Of a stretch of DNA of 64,000 nucleotides, positions 1-11,300 are shown piece by piece. Within the stretch, counting starts at the first letter, position 1. The number at the start of each line of letters is the position of its first letter. The notes under the pieces were generated by a model that worked only from the letters and a program-made list of their open reading frames with translations, was not told where the DNA came from and did not search any database. This stretch comes from Mixophyes australis (taxonomy: Eukaryota; Chordata; Amphibia; Anura; Limnodynastidae), in assembly GCA_036250195.1 (NCBI GenBank), contig JAVHZZ010000006.1, positions 79,011,369-79,075,368 on the forward strand. Reading direction: 5' to 3'. Position numbers and translations under genes: made by a program.

Positions 1-749
1 ATGTCTACCATCCTCGAAAACGATTGCTCGCAAAAATACGTTGTAACAAACGCCAACTCCACTGCTCCCTACATCTCTAACCTTATCTTTATTCACACTC
101 CCTCCTGCCCTCTGCGATCGTTGCCTCTCTTCCCCCGATTACCTCCTCTCACGCACGTATCCAAGACTTCTCCCACGCCGCTCCCCTCCATTGGAACAAG
201 CTCCCCCGCTCCATCAGAACTTCCCCTATTCTGTCCTCTTTCAAACAAACATTAAAAACCCACCTTTTCCTAAAAGCCTTCCAGTCTCATGCCTAAACTC
301 CCACTGATCGGCTTCCTCTCTTTCTCATCCCTTCTCCCCCTTCCTCGACTCCGTCTGTCTCTCCTGTCTCATCCATGTGTCTGTCTGTCTTCCCCTCCTT
401 TGAGCAGGTCTCTCCTACCTCCTGTTTCCATCACTTTTAACTGCGCTCTCCAGCTACTCAGTTCACCTCCTCTCTAACCCTCTGCCCTTTGTCTCCTCTC
501 GCTTCTCTCCGCTCCCCTCAGTGACTCTTTACCTGTCATCCGTGCCCACCCTCTTGGGCCATAGTTACCTGCCTGTACTCACTTTTCCCCTCCCTCTCTT
601 TCTTGCTGTGACTGAGCCAACAGAGTTATAGTGCTTACTGTTACTTGTACTGTGCTGTTTCACCTTGTACTGTGCCATTGTTTTTCCTTGTACGGCGCTA
701 CGGATACTTTGTGGCGCCCTATAAATAAAAATTTATAATAATAATAACA
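1..749 (+). repeat. 3' end of an L2-type LINE, truncated by window edge
   Basis: Frame-corrected translation around 165-285 gives the typical C-terminal tail of L2/CR1-clade ORF2 (W-N-K-L-P, then S-F-K-Q-T-L-K-T-H-L-F). It is followed by a pyrimidine-rich 3' UTR and a tail at 690-749 (GCGCTACGG, GGCGCCCTATAAATAAA, then an ATA/ATAA simple repeat) matching the L2 3' end seen elsewhere in this window at 13370, 25640, 54573 and 63352. Two frames are needed, so it is a dead copy. Confidence 0.75.
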
Positions 750-1380
750 AACGGTATGAGAATCTCAAGGGCTTTCTTAGCAATAAGAGGTTAGGGTACG
801 ATTTGGTGACACCAAAACATTGAGAGCGTTGTTATTCTGAAGAGTTGCTGTTGAACTTGGCTCTGTTGAAGTTCAATGATTCCATCATGTACTCATCATT
901 GACATCTGCTGTCGCAACACTAAACATGAACGGCTGTCTCACCCATGCTGGATAGGAAGTATCTGTCGAGAGACTTTGCGAGCTCATCTAAGTGCATGGC
1001 AATTGCTTGCTTCATTTCTCTGGGAACAGAAATGTCTCCGATTCCAAACTCATCTTCGATCTTACTTACACAGTCGTCCAGCAGGGGAAAGTTTGCGAAG
1101 TTATCATTCTCTGTTCATTGTTTCCATAAGGTAGCTTTTTTTTTAAAAGCTTTCAGGTTTTCTTCCCCTTCAATGATGTTGACTCCACCCCCCCTGCATC
1201 TGTTGATTGAGAGCATCGAAGATATCAGTCATGTATGCCAAAATGAGAATGAACTCAGAATTTTCAAAGCAATCTGCATGAGAATGTTGGTGCTCTCGCA
1301 AAAACAGAGCTAATTCCACACGCATGGCAAAAACACGATTTCAGCACCTTTCCCCGGGATAACCATCGAATGTTAGAGTG

Positions 1381-2269
1381 CTACAGAAGTACCTCGAATT
1401 CAGAGCCCATTTCATTACACAGCTCTTTGAAGATGCGGTGCTTCAGAGTACTATTTCGCACATAGTTAACACATTCCACTACAATTTTTAATACTTCTGC
1501 CAGTTTTGGAGGCAAGGTTTTTGTTGCCAACGCATGCCTGTGCGTAACAATGATGTGTGGTGCAGCGACTTTCACCAGCGCACCAAAACCAGAGTTTCGT
1601 CCCAGCATAGCTGGAGCTCCGTCCGAACAAATTGAAGAAACCATATCCCACGAAAGATCGTTGTCTCTGAAGAAGTCATCCACAGGTTTCTTCACGTTGG
1701 CTGCCTTAGTTGTTGTTGTAAGAGGCTTACAAAATAAAAAAAAATCTTCCTTTATCATGGCGTCTTTCACATAGTGCACAAATACAACAAGCTGGCTTAG
1801 ATCGGAAACATCGGTGGTCTCGTCGAGTTGGAGGCTGAATTTTGCTGGGGCTTGAAATCAGATCTGCAGCTACTTGAGCAAAGATGTCATTGCTCATGTC
1901 ATCTATTCTGCTGCTGATGGTGTCATTTGAAAGAGGAATTCGGGACAACTTATTTTCAGCAGCTTTTCCCAGCATAATATTCGCCATCTTCAACACAGCT
2001 GGTTTTACGAGTATTTCACCAATAGTGTGTGGTTTTCCCTGCTTTGTGATCAGGTACGCAACTTCGTATGATGCTGTTAAGATCGGTTTGTCAATGGGTA
2101 CAAAGCCGAAAACAGGCAGAGTGGCGCTTTCATCGAATCTGGCTCTCTTCACCTTGAATTCAGCAAGCATTGTGTTCTTGTATTTCCCATCTCCATGCAA
2201 CTTTAGGAAGTGTTCCCTTAGTTTTGCCAGTGCTAGACTAGAATTGCTCAACTTGGCATTGCAAATCAT
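1381..2269 (-). pseudogene. hAT transposase fragment, ZBED5/SCAND3/EPM2AIP1-like
   Basis: Read on the minus strand, 2269 to 1727 contains the end of a BED-type finger region (C-N-A-K, then K-L-R-E-H-F-L-K-L-H), followed by the conserved tract with K-P-H-T-I-G-E-x-L-V-K-P and S-N-D-T-I-S-S-R-I-D-D-M. After a frameshift near 1840-1850 a second frame (1779-1381) continues with C-S-D-G-A-P-A-M-L-G-R-N-S-G-F and later S-T-L-K-H-R-I-F-K-E-L-C. These are hallmarks of the hAT transposase catalytic domain in this family; several host genes derive from it. Beyond 1381 the translation has multiple stops, so the C-terminal dimerisation region is destroyed. Start and end are those of the readable frames, not of a functional gene. 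This is transposon debris, not a domesticated gene, because the reading frame is broken in the catalytic core. Confidence 0.75.
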
Positions 2270-2536
2270 GCATTGAGGACGCTGACTTCCATCACATTCT
2301 GTTATACACGTGAATCCATACTGTACGTATTCGTCCGATCACTTTCTTATTTTGCTCAACATAGTACGAGGGATTGGAATATTAAAAAGGAAATCACAAA
2401 TGACGGACAATCACGAGCCACAAGTCGACTACTGAGCGCACAAAGTTCAATGCAGCACAGATATCAAGGCCAAGCGAGCAGCCAATGATGGCCATGCAGA
2501 GCGTGACGTCACGAATCATACGAGTGGGGTGAACAG

Positions 2537-2711
2537 CAGGGCTACCAGGTCGTGCCATGTATGGCATTTTTTGCCATAAATTACGCAATAAATTTTAGAA
2601 TTTGCCATAAATATTTGTCAATAGCCTTCAGTTTCTTATGGTGAAACATTGAAAATGCCATAAAAGTATTGTGTGAATGCCAAAAGTATATTAATGCACT
2701 TGGCAACCCTG
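2537..2711. mobile_element. 175-bp hAT-type MITE nested in the larger hAT element
   Basis: Ends are CAGGGCTACCAGG and the inverted form TTGGCAACCCTG, giving a CAGGGYTRCCA terminal inverted repeat. Flanking 8-mers GTGAACAG (2529-2536) and GCGAACGG (2712-2719) match at 6 of 8, as expected for an aged 8-bp hAT duplication. The interior is AT-rich with no coding capacity and repeats of TTTGCCATAAAT. Confidence 0.6.
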
Positions 2712-2869
2712 GCGAACGGAATGGACACACACCTCCGCTGAACCCCTGAGACTAACTCACCGAACCCCAGGGGTTAGATCGAACTCAGGTTAAGAACTAC
2801 TGATATAGAGATTAAAAGTCTTTGTCACGGGCCGTCAGGCAAGGGATAACACGAGGAGGGCAATTGACC

Positions 2870-3795
2870 AGTTTCATATCCTTAACACCAAGAAAATTAC
2901 AGTTATTATTTGCTTTAGAAGCCAAGAAGGTTTTCGATAGCATATCCTGAACCTTCATGTCACAAACCATAGCAAGCTTTGGCTCCGGAAGCTTTCTCAC
3001 TTGCGCCAAAAATGTTTGGGAATAAATCAACAGCTCTCTATCTGCTTTAGGGCTGTCCCCTCTAATTTTTGCCTTGATTATAGTTTTTCCCTCACTGCGA
3101 CCATTAGAGCTTACCCAGACATACGGGGTGCCCGGATGGTGAATCTCAAGAGCAAGTTGTCCCTAATCGTGGATGATATCCTCATAACCGTCCAATAGCT
3201 GAAAACTTTTCTTCCCTGCTTGATTAAGATTCTGAAACACTATGGTAATCTCTCCTGTTATACAAATAATATGACTAAATATGAGGCTATGCTTCTTAAC
3301 ATCCCCATCAAGAAGCCCAAAACATCACCTCTTAATTTAATTTCCAGTTGCAAACAAAGAAAATAAAATACCTTGAGATATGTATCACCAACTCTTATGG
3401 GTTCCTGTAGCAGAATTATCTGGGCCTCTTCCCCAAGATTAAATCAGAGCCATTTTCTGGCGACACCTAATCATTTTGTGCTTGGACAGGATCATTGTCG
3501 TAAAGATAAATGTCCTCCCCATACTCCTTTATTACTTTCAGACCCCGTCCATTAAGGTTCCCTTAACAGAACTTCCCTTCAGACATGTAGCCTATTTTGC
3601 CCCTCCACCCTCACTGTCCTGGCTTGATATTGAGTCCGATTATCTAATGCTAATCTGGGAAACTTGCAAACTTCGCTTGGATATCCAGTCTTCCTCCCCC
3701 TCTATCTTACGTATTTGTCTCGAGAGTGGATTCAAGCGGGAGCACGGTTTGTTGGTGATCTCTTACACCGGGAACGTTTCTATTGTTGGTTGAAT
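2870..3795 (+). pseudogene. L1/Tx1-like LINE reverse transcriptase remnant
   Basis: Broken frames on the + strand give, in the order expected for an L1-clade RT, a degraded G-C-P-L-S block near 3050, D-I-R-G...K-L-S-L-I-V-D-D-I-L (a changed A/V-D-D catalytic motif) at 3118-3180, and L-D-R-I-I-V-V-K-I-N-V-L-P near 3480-3520, the post-catalytic block. At least three frameshifts or stops separate them. No 3' tail or target duplication was found. Confidence 0.6.
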
Positions 3796-3799
3796 TTCC

Positions 3800-6598
3800 T
3801 GACCTCCAACTGAATTTTTTTTAATACTTTAGGCGACATCATTTTGTGGGTTCTCTCCGGACAGATGGGCCTCTCACCCGCTCATCCCTCCATTTGAAAA
3901 TTTGTGCCTCTACTCACCTCTTCAAAGAGGTATGATCTCTTCTATATGTAGTATTGTGCTCAATGCTGTATTATACCCCAGGCGCAGGCATGAGAAGGAG
4001 TGGAGAGGGACCCCCACCTGAGGACAATTGTTAGTCCATCAGAGAAAAAGTAGCCACCAATTCGATTTCCACTCTAATCAAAGAGAATGCATACAATGTG
4101 TCACACCTGGGGATTTGTCTGTACCCAGACTGGGTTGTGTCTCTGGAGCTAAACTGGTGGCTAAGTGCACAAAGCTGGCTTGCCTGATTATGTCCTTTGG
4201 CATTAGAGAGAAAGAACTAGAACAGGTGGTGGCTTCTGAGAGTTCAGAATATTACCAAGTATGAAAGGCACAGAAGACTGGCAAGAAGTCAGGACTAGCA
4301 AGATGGTGATCAGATTAGCAAAGATGCCTGGACTGGAACAAAATGCTGGACTGGACTGATGGAACTGGTATGGAACCACAATGCAGGCTGCACTGTCTGA
4401 GCAAAAGGAACTGAGTAGACTGCAGACTGGTAGAAACCAGGTTGGCGTCTGAGTAATCAATGATGCACTGGCAACCATTTAGATCTCCAGGAAGTCCTTT
4501 TATGGTAACTTATCTGATGATTGAAGGTTGCGGTCAGCTATGGTAAAGCAGCACTCTGACTGGCTGAGAGGAATGAGGTGATTGGATCCAAGATGGTGAC
4601 ACCAGGCACTGGTTTTAGAGGGATCTCTGGAGTGGAGACAGACTGGGGAGCATTCTGCAGAGAGATCTGAGACCAGCAGAGCCTGCGGACCGCTTAGAAG
4701 GACAGTGGAGGGGTAAGTAACAGGACCTGAGAGCCTGGTGGGTGACACAAAGTCTATAATAGATGGTAAGTCACTTCTAAATTAGCCAAAATGTAACCCT
4801 CTACTACCTCAGTGTGCTGGTGAGGATACGGCCACCAAGGCACATGCAAACATATCTGGTGGTCATGGCCAAATATAGCCTGCTTTTGGATGGTCAGAGC
4901 CCTCAATTCACTCCTTCCATGCTCTTCTTCTTCTGTTATCCGCTTCCAGATGCAGATATTTAGCGAAACTAGCCTCTCGTGTTCTGGCCACTCCCAAATG
5001 CCCGATTGTCAAAATCTGAAAACAGAGTGGCTGCCCCCACATCTCTGCCCCAAAGTCGTATATATTACTTATCACCTGCACAATAATGAGAATAAGTTCT
5101 ATCAGGTCACCCTGGCTATACCTTTGATCCTGGACTTGCTACCAAACCCTCTGGCATTGTACTTAGCTGCTAAGCATGACACAGCTAAGTTGAACCCTCT
5201 CATGGCACTTAACCTTATGCACCCTTCCAAGATACTATTCTATGCAGGTGACGGCCAGTACCCCCCCCCCCCTCCCCCCACTCCTTCTCTCACTTCTCCC
5301 GTTCTATTTCCTACTTTATTCTACGTAACTTAAGCCAAATGTTTTTGATGTTTTAACAATGGGTTCTAAGGTTTACAAGTCTTTTTTTTCTGTCTTCTGC
5401 AGTTCTTCAGCCTTTATGCATTTTCTATTGTTTTCTGATTACGATTGTTTTGTCTCCTTTACACTTTGTGGTTTGTCTACCTTTAGAATTCGAAAATATA
5501 GAGTAAAAAAGAAGGACACAAATGCATTTAACAAATTTGTAAGAATACACCTCTCAAAAACCACCCAACTGGGATATGCAGGGTCCACTAATAAATCTAG
5601 TAACATGTAAAATAATGTACACATATTTTATACCATTAATAATACAAAACAGTATATAAAATAGCTGGTGTATGATTTTCTGATCTTAGAGGAAAATTAT
5701 TTTCTGACCATGCTTTCCTTATATTAATAAATATAAGGAAAGTTTTAATGGCCAAATCCAGCCTGTACAGATACATATAAAAGAGACAAATAATTAAAAA
5801 AGGATATACAGAGTTACAAACAGCTGGTGGAAATGTAAGGCACATCCTCCCTGGGAAGGACATTGAACTCTACCAAGTCACTTACCTATCCTTGATCTGT
5901 GGGAGGCAGATCCATAAGGTGATGAGAATGTGTATATACCCACAATATGCATATTCAGTCTTTTAATATTATGAACAGGCAAAGAGAGTAACTACTCAAG
6001 GCTCAAAACTCCATTGGTCTTAACTTATTTTACCTATTTATTTTTCTAACCTGGAATCTGCAGCTCCAGTTAATTTTCATCTGACAAGTGCATATGACCC
6101 AGATATAACCCATCATCAGTTCTCTTATTATCCCTTATTATCTGCACTACCCTTATTGCACAACATTTATTTATTTTTCTAACCTGGCATCTGTTCTGGA
6201 TACACTCATTTCTGGGCTTCATTCAAACAGCTAGTGAGTGAGAGGAGGGGTCATAGAGGAAAACTGTTGTACTGAAAGTCAATATAAACTTTTTGGGGCT
6301 GATGTTGAGTTGGGCGAATGCATTTTTCGCAATCAAAACAAATGGCAAAAATTATTCTTGTACTTACGAGCTGGTTGGGTGTAAGTGCACCTGATGTAAA
6401 CCTAATGCATATGCTATTGTGCAGAGCTGGTTTCATCTTGAGATGAATCAGACTCTGAGCATACATCTTTTTTTACTGTTTTTTTTTGTTTTGTTGTTTT
6501 AAACACACATATGCACCCAAATCAGCATCATGCCTTTAGTTAGTTGCAACACACTACAACAAATGTACAGTAACTTATTTCCTTCTTTCCCCCATCAG
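3800..6598. other. Non-coding stretch, no gene supported
   Basis: I see no exon with convincing coding potential and splice sites. Local features are a purine-rich, GGAACTGG/CTGGACTGG-like degenerate tract at about 4300-4470, a C-run at 5261-5279 and AT-rich sequence from 5500 on. This should include the last intron of the gene whose final exon starts at 6599, and possibly earlier exons that are too short or diverged for me to recognise. Confidence 0.5.
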
Positions 6599-6872
6599 AA
6601 TCAAGTCACTTTCTGAAGCCCTTGATGACTTATACAAAGAGTTCAATGCTTTGAAGGAGCGTCTGGGGGAGCTCACCACCAAATTTGATGGGGTGGAAAC
6701 CTTTGTGGACCAGATGAGCGCTGGAAGGCAGATTCCACCTGCTAAACCACCCATGGCAGTGGAAGAGTCAGTCAATGTTCCAACACTTAAATTAAACCCT
6801 GGGATCCTGACAAATGACGGCAGTCAAACACGAAGAGGCAAAAAAGTTAAAACGCCTGTTAATCGCTCATAG
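6599..6872 (+). CDS. Last coding exon of an unrecognised coiled-coil protein gene
   Basis: A pyrimidine-rich tract ending in CAG (6591-6598) is followed by an open frame of about 91 codons to a TAG at 6870-6872; the exon starts at phase 1. Residues 1-35 form a heptad-rich helix (starts I-K-S-L-S-E-A-L-D-D-L-Y-K, then L-K-E-R-L-G-E-L-T-T-K-F), followed by a proline-rich linker (P-P-A-K-P-P) and a basic tail (R-R-G-K-K-V-K) that could be a nuclear signal. An AATAAA-type hexamer lies right after the stop (about 6875-6882), although that is very close for a poly(A) signal. No upstream exon was recognised in the window. I do not recognise the family; it is not the C-terminus of NPLOC4, the mammalian neighbour of FAAP100, which ends in a zinc finger. 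The coding call rests on the acceptor, the open frame and the amphipathic pattern. Confidence 0.55.
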
Positions 6873-9800
6873 AAAATAAACAGATTAAGCCTTATTTTAA
6901 TAATATACTGCTAATACGAAACGTTCTATTACGCTTAACAATCAAACAGATTTTAGCTTGTTAGACTAACAAAAATAAATATATAATTGTTTACAATGGG
7001 TTACAGCACATTTGCGCTATTTACCCAAAGTTATTAAATACACTTCATTGTGCAGAAATGTCCTGACTCTTCACTTCTGCTGTTTTGGTCTCACTAAACC
7101 AGAAAGCATGGGAATGCTTAGTTGTAATAGACTTAAAAGTGTGCCTGTTGTCAGTGGAGGTAGCCATTTTGTGGACTGAAGCAATAGTCATGAGAAGACT
7201 CACTAGGAACTAGTAACATACCTCAGTGATGTCATTAGGTTCTAGTGAATTGATAGGCCACATTCTCATAAAACGCCTTATTGATGCCTGTGGTTACTAG
7301 TCCTGCACTCTCACGAATATTGATTCAGTCCACAAAATATCCACATCTGTATCTAGGTTACACTTTAACAAGTCCACACTTGTCATATGTGCAAATATTT
7401 CTGTAAAATACAAACAGGATCTTTCTGTATGTTAAAATCTGTTTGCTTTCCACAATAATAATAATAAGATTAATACATATTATATTTTGAGCATGGCTTA
7501 CATTTACTAGAGTCACAGATAGAGTGTCACAAACCAGCTGCAAAAAATATGCATAAAATGTATCTATGGGACATAGTGAATATACGGGCTTTGTTGTAAT
7601 AATTAGGCATCTGCTGTAAAAGGTTCTAGGCACAGTTTGAACTGTGACTTATGGCTCAAAAAAGGTAGAATTGAGTAAACTGTCCCACAGTAAAGGCCAG
7701 CTATTATTTCCAACAAACAAAAGCTTCACATAAAGAAATATATAGCCTATACATATTTCTGTGACATTTATGGTTCTCTGCCATTTTCATCAAAATGTCT
7801 TATATATTAATATTGTGCAGATTTGTTTACTGTCATTTTTGTCACATGAGTAGATCAAGTTGTACCAGTAGTGGAGTATATCCTTCTGTTACCTTGTTCT
7901 CAAGTCCTTGGGAGATATGGTTCAAAATCTGTCACTTGTGTATCACAGTGTGAGTATGTCTGACATATTAGAGAGCTTGTACATACAAAATAGTTTAAAA
8001 ATTCACATTTTCCTCTTGAAATGGAATATAATATACCAGCTCTAATTTCTATAGATGCATATGGCTGGTTTGCTTTAATGGCTCTATAAAATGACATACT
8101 AGATCCTAGATTTGCCCGTAAACAATCCAATATGGCCATTCAGCACAATTAGTGAACCACCAGATTTGGCCACATCATCTTCAAGTCTGTTGGTCTAACT
8201 ATCAGGCTGGATCTGAAATGGCTGGAAACAACATATTTGTTCCTTAACTAGGAAAGTCAAACATGCTTTGGTTTGCATCGCTGATAAATCTGATTTTCCA
8301 TACTGCCCATTCAATTGGCTTGTCGGATAGATGTTCGATTGGCCATACATACTACGACGTTGAATGAGAACACAGGAGCACTGAAAATAGCACTAGTATT
8401 GCTCTTATGGAAAAATAAATTGTAATATCAAACTTAAATAAAGGCCACTAAAAATGTAAGAAAACCCTTAATCAACCACCAGTTAGTTCCTTGTAAGAGA
8501 AATGAAAAGTTTTACCATCAAAAGAGGGTTTCTCAAATTGTGATACAAAGTAAAGGCTACAGCCCAGTGTCTGTTGTTTAACTTATTGTAGGATATTGGT
8601 AGAAAAATGAGTGAAAGAATATATTACCGGTAACTTTAAAATCTGTTACATAACCCATCAGACTGTACTTCTAAGGTCTAACAGAAAAAAATATTTCAAA
8701 GGAATGCTCAGACTGTTTTCATATCACAAGCAGATTATAAACTACTTGTAAAACTCCCACACAGATTGTGAGCAGTGTGCACAACTCTCATTATAGCTTT
8801 TTGCTATTAGACAAATCAATATTGTATTATGTTATATGAACCTAAAAATTGCTTTTGTATTACAGGGAAAATGGCTTTCTAACTAAACCATATTTTAGTT
8901 TAATTTATGGTTTCCAATTAATATGATGTGGTTTGCAGCATCTCTGGATGGATAACTATCAGTGGCATATAGGGGTCATAACAATCGCATTTGTAATCTG
9001 GGTCAAGATGGCGTAGCCAGAGGTCCTATATTTATTGTTGTAATGAGGGACTAGTGTTGATAAAAAAAATGGAGCTCATAACCAATCCCCAGGATAACTA
9101 CCAAGCGAGCAACATGAAAAGAGTAAATTACTGGCATAGTAGAAACCAAGAAGTGAGATATTAAAGAATATTTAAAATACAGTATAAAAATACTAGTTTC
9201 TATTGTTCACAAACAGCCAGAGAAAGATGAGCTCAGTATCTGTCACTTTTGTGAGGGCATTAGGAGTGGGCCTTGTGATTTGTTGGTGAAAGGTCCCATG
9301 CTCAGATTTGCACTTTAATTCCTCCATCAATAAAGCACAATACTGGTCAGTAAAACTATGACACAATGCACACAAGGGGAGATTCAATTCAATGTGGTGT
9401 GTTTCCAGAACAGTCCAGGGAGACACATTGTACCAATGCTGAGGACGGAATCTCCGCTCATTTCAGTTAAATGAGCGGAGTTTCCTTACTGTAGTAGTTG
9501 GCAATGTGCGCAGTCACACATCTCTGTAGTGTACAGTGGCACAGTGTGACCAACTGGATCCCACAATCACTATTCCTTTTAAGGGTGTTCATACACACTA
9601 CAATTTTCACAGCCAACGGAGGCCTTTTAGACACAATTGCCTACAAATTACAGCACCCCAAAATGTAATACAAATCAACATCTGATTAGGAGCGATCACA
9701 TGCTGAACAGAAAGGACAGAAAAGTATGGTTGGACTTTGACTTATCTGATAACGTATGCTTTCAACATCCAACTGTGCTAATAGTGCCCTGTCCAATCTG

Positions 9801-10482
9801 GATGATTGGTCTAAGTGGCTTCACCTTTCTTTCTGGATTGTCAATTTTATAGCAGCAATCCCAATAAAAAGAATATTATATATAAATATATATCACTGTG
9901 GCAGACTACTAGAAGGGTGTTGGTATTTACCTTGGTTTGTTTCTTCAGGCTGCTATTATTGATTTATAACACTGGCAGTGTCATGGAGTACAATGGCAAG
10001 CACTGTCACGTGCCATAATATGTAGTAAACAGAACGGCTTTGCAACACCCTCTGAACTCTGTCTAAGGTAAAAGGTAAAAATCATATCCATCTGCCATTC
10101 CCCTCTGCCTTTATATGACATGCTGAGAGCTGCAAGCCTGTGTCTGTGTAACTGGCTGCCATATTTTGTAACCTTCAGTGAGATTTTGAAAAGATTATTA
10201 TTTTTAGGACAGCTAAGAAAAATCATATACTTAAAAGGTACTTGTTATGTAAAGAAAAAAAACGATGTGGGATTGCTGCTTTAAGCTGAGCAGCATTAAA
10301 CTAAAATTGTTAGAGAAAACTCACATTGAAGGGTTGCACTAAACAGTAAATGCTCAATGAAGGCTTTCTTAGTTGAGGAACTAGATCAAATTTCCATATC
10401 CCTTATCTTAGAGGGAAATCACAAGAAATAAGAAGCATAAATCTTTACTAATGCATCACACAATAATTGAATGTACCCCTTA
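6873..10482. other. Intergenic AT-rich stretch with repeat fragments
   Basis: Presumed 3' UTR and intergenic DNA between the upstream gene and the FAAP100 promoter. About 7150-7340 is a dispersed repeat whose ends are inverted (GGTAGCCATTTTGTGGACTG at 7157 and CAGTCCACAAAATA at 7327); similar sequence recurs at about 22990-23100. At 9366-9480 a MITE-like segment beginning GGGGAGATTCAATTC resembles the element at 10483. No gene is supported. Confidence 0.5.
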
Positions 10483-10646
10483 GGGGTTGATTCAATTCTT
10501 CACGAGGACATTCAGTTCCCAAAACTGCCGATTTTTCCTCACACATCAGAGATGTGAGCAGAAAGCAGCAATGGTTTAGGTACTATAGTACTTTGCACAT
10601 CGTGCAAGGCTCCTATTGTACTTTGCACTGAATTTAATTCCCCCCC
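10483..10646. mobile_element. 164-bp MITE with TTA target duplication
   Basis: Terminal inverted repeats GGGGTTGATTCAATTC (left) and GAATTTAATTCCCCCC (right), flanked by TTA at 10480-10482 and 10647-10649. A 3-bp TWA-type duplication is typical of PIF/Harbinger-class elements. There is no coding capacity. Confidence 0.65.
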
Positions 10647-11029
10647 TTAGTGTTGCAAATACAAAACCTTATACACCCAGCTTCCATTTGCACATGCTGC
10701 TTCAGTTTTATGAACTTTTGGGAATACATAATAACATTTTAGTAGAAAAATGCCAGAGCAGCAAAATTTTTTTTTACAAAACATAGGGGGCTATTTATGA
10801 CCCTCCAAAGAGGTTTAAATCCTCACAAACTGCAAATTTAGAGGCTGTTTATAAACAGAATATAGAACAGGTGTAGCCTCTTCAATAGCAAATCCAGTCC
10901 ACTGAGATGTCTATGGGGACTGTGATTTTTACTTATTTGTCAAGCTCAGAAATTGGGCAAACCCGCATGTTCCACAAAAATGTGAAAGTCACAGGTTGCC
11001 CGAGCGGGCTTGTAACAAGGCTCTGTAGC

Positions 11030-11300
11030 TACTCCGTCCAGCGAAACACACCCACAACCAGAGGATCGCGCTCTACAGCTCCATAGACCCAGTCATACGG
11101 ACCCCGCCCTCCCGGGCCTGTCGCCTGGTCAGCCAATCAGCGGAGAGATGAGATCCCGGTCCGTCACATCGCGGACAGTTCCCGCTACGGAGCCGGGAAG
11201 AACTGACAGTTACAGCTGCTATGGTAACGTGGTCTGGGAGAGCGGGAAATAAGACTGGAGCACCGGGTGGTTGTAGCTCTTGCTCGCTGGACAGCACTGT
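11030..11300 (+). promoter_or_regulatory. CpG-rich candidate promoter of FAAP100
   Basis: About 20 CpG dinucleotides fall in 270 bp, in sharp contrast with the AT-rich, CpG-poor flanks. The stretch contains an inverted CCAAT box in the context CAGCCAATCAG (about 11130-11141) and GC-rich runs such as CCCGCCCTCCCGGGCC. It lies 3.2 kb before the first FAAP100 coding exon and about 4.2 kb after the upstream gene's last exon, so it most likely carries the start site and a non-coding first exon. CTATG followed by GTAACG at about 11219-11227 is one possible donor site. The start site cannot be set from sequence alone. Confidence 0.55.

Larger units (their letters stand above)
900..2802 (-). mobile_element. 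Decayed hAT (ZBED/SCAND3-like) DNA transposon
   Basis: The right end (2730-2802), read on the minus strand, starts CAGTAGTTCTTAACCTGAG and continues with the 'CCCCTGGGGTTCGGTGAG' motif known from hAT-type ends related to ZBED5/SCAND3-like elements. The minus strand then carries a broken transposase (1381-2269). I could not find the matching left terminus; the L2 remnant at 1-749 lies close to where it would be, so the left border given is approximate. Confidence 0.65.

Noticed and set aside
1381..2269. Domesticated ZBED/SCAND3-type host gene
   Set aside because: The catalytic region is split by a frameshift and followed by stops, with transposon end sequence at 2802; it is a dead transposon copy.
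4203..5333. Several 80-147-codon open frames on both strands
   Set aside because: Low-complexity or serine/proline-rich translations of non-coding repeat-like DNA without recognisable domains.
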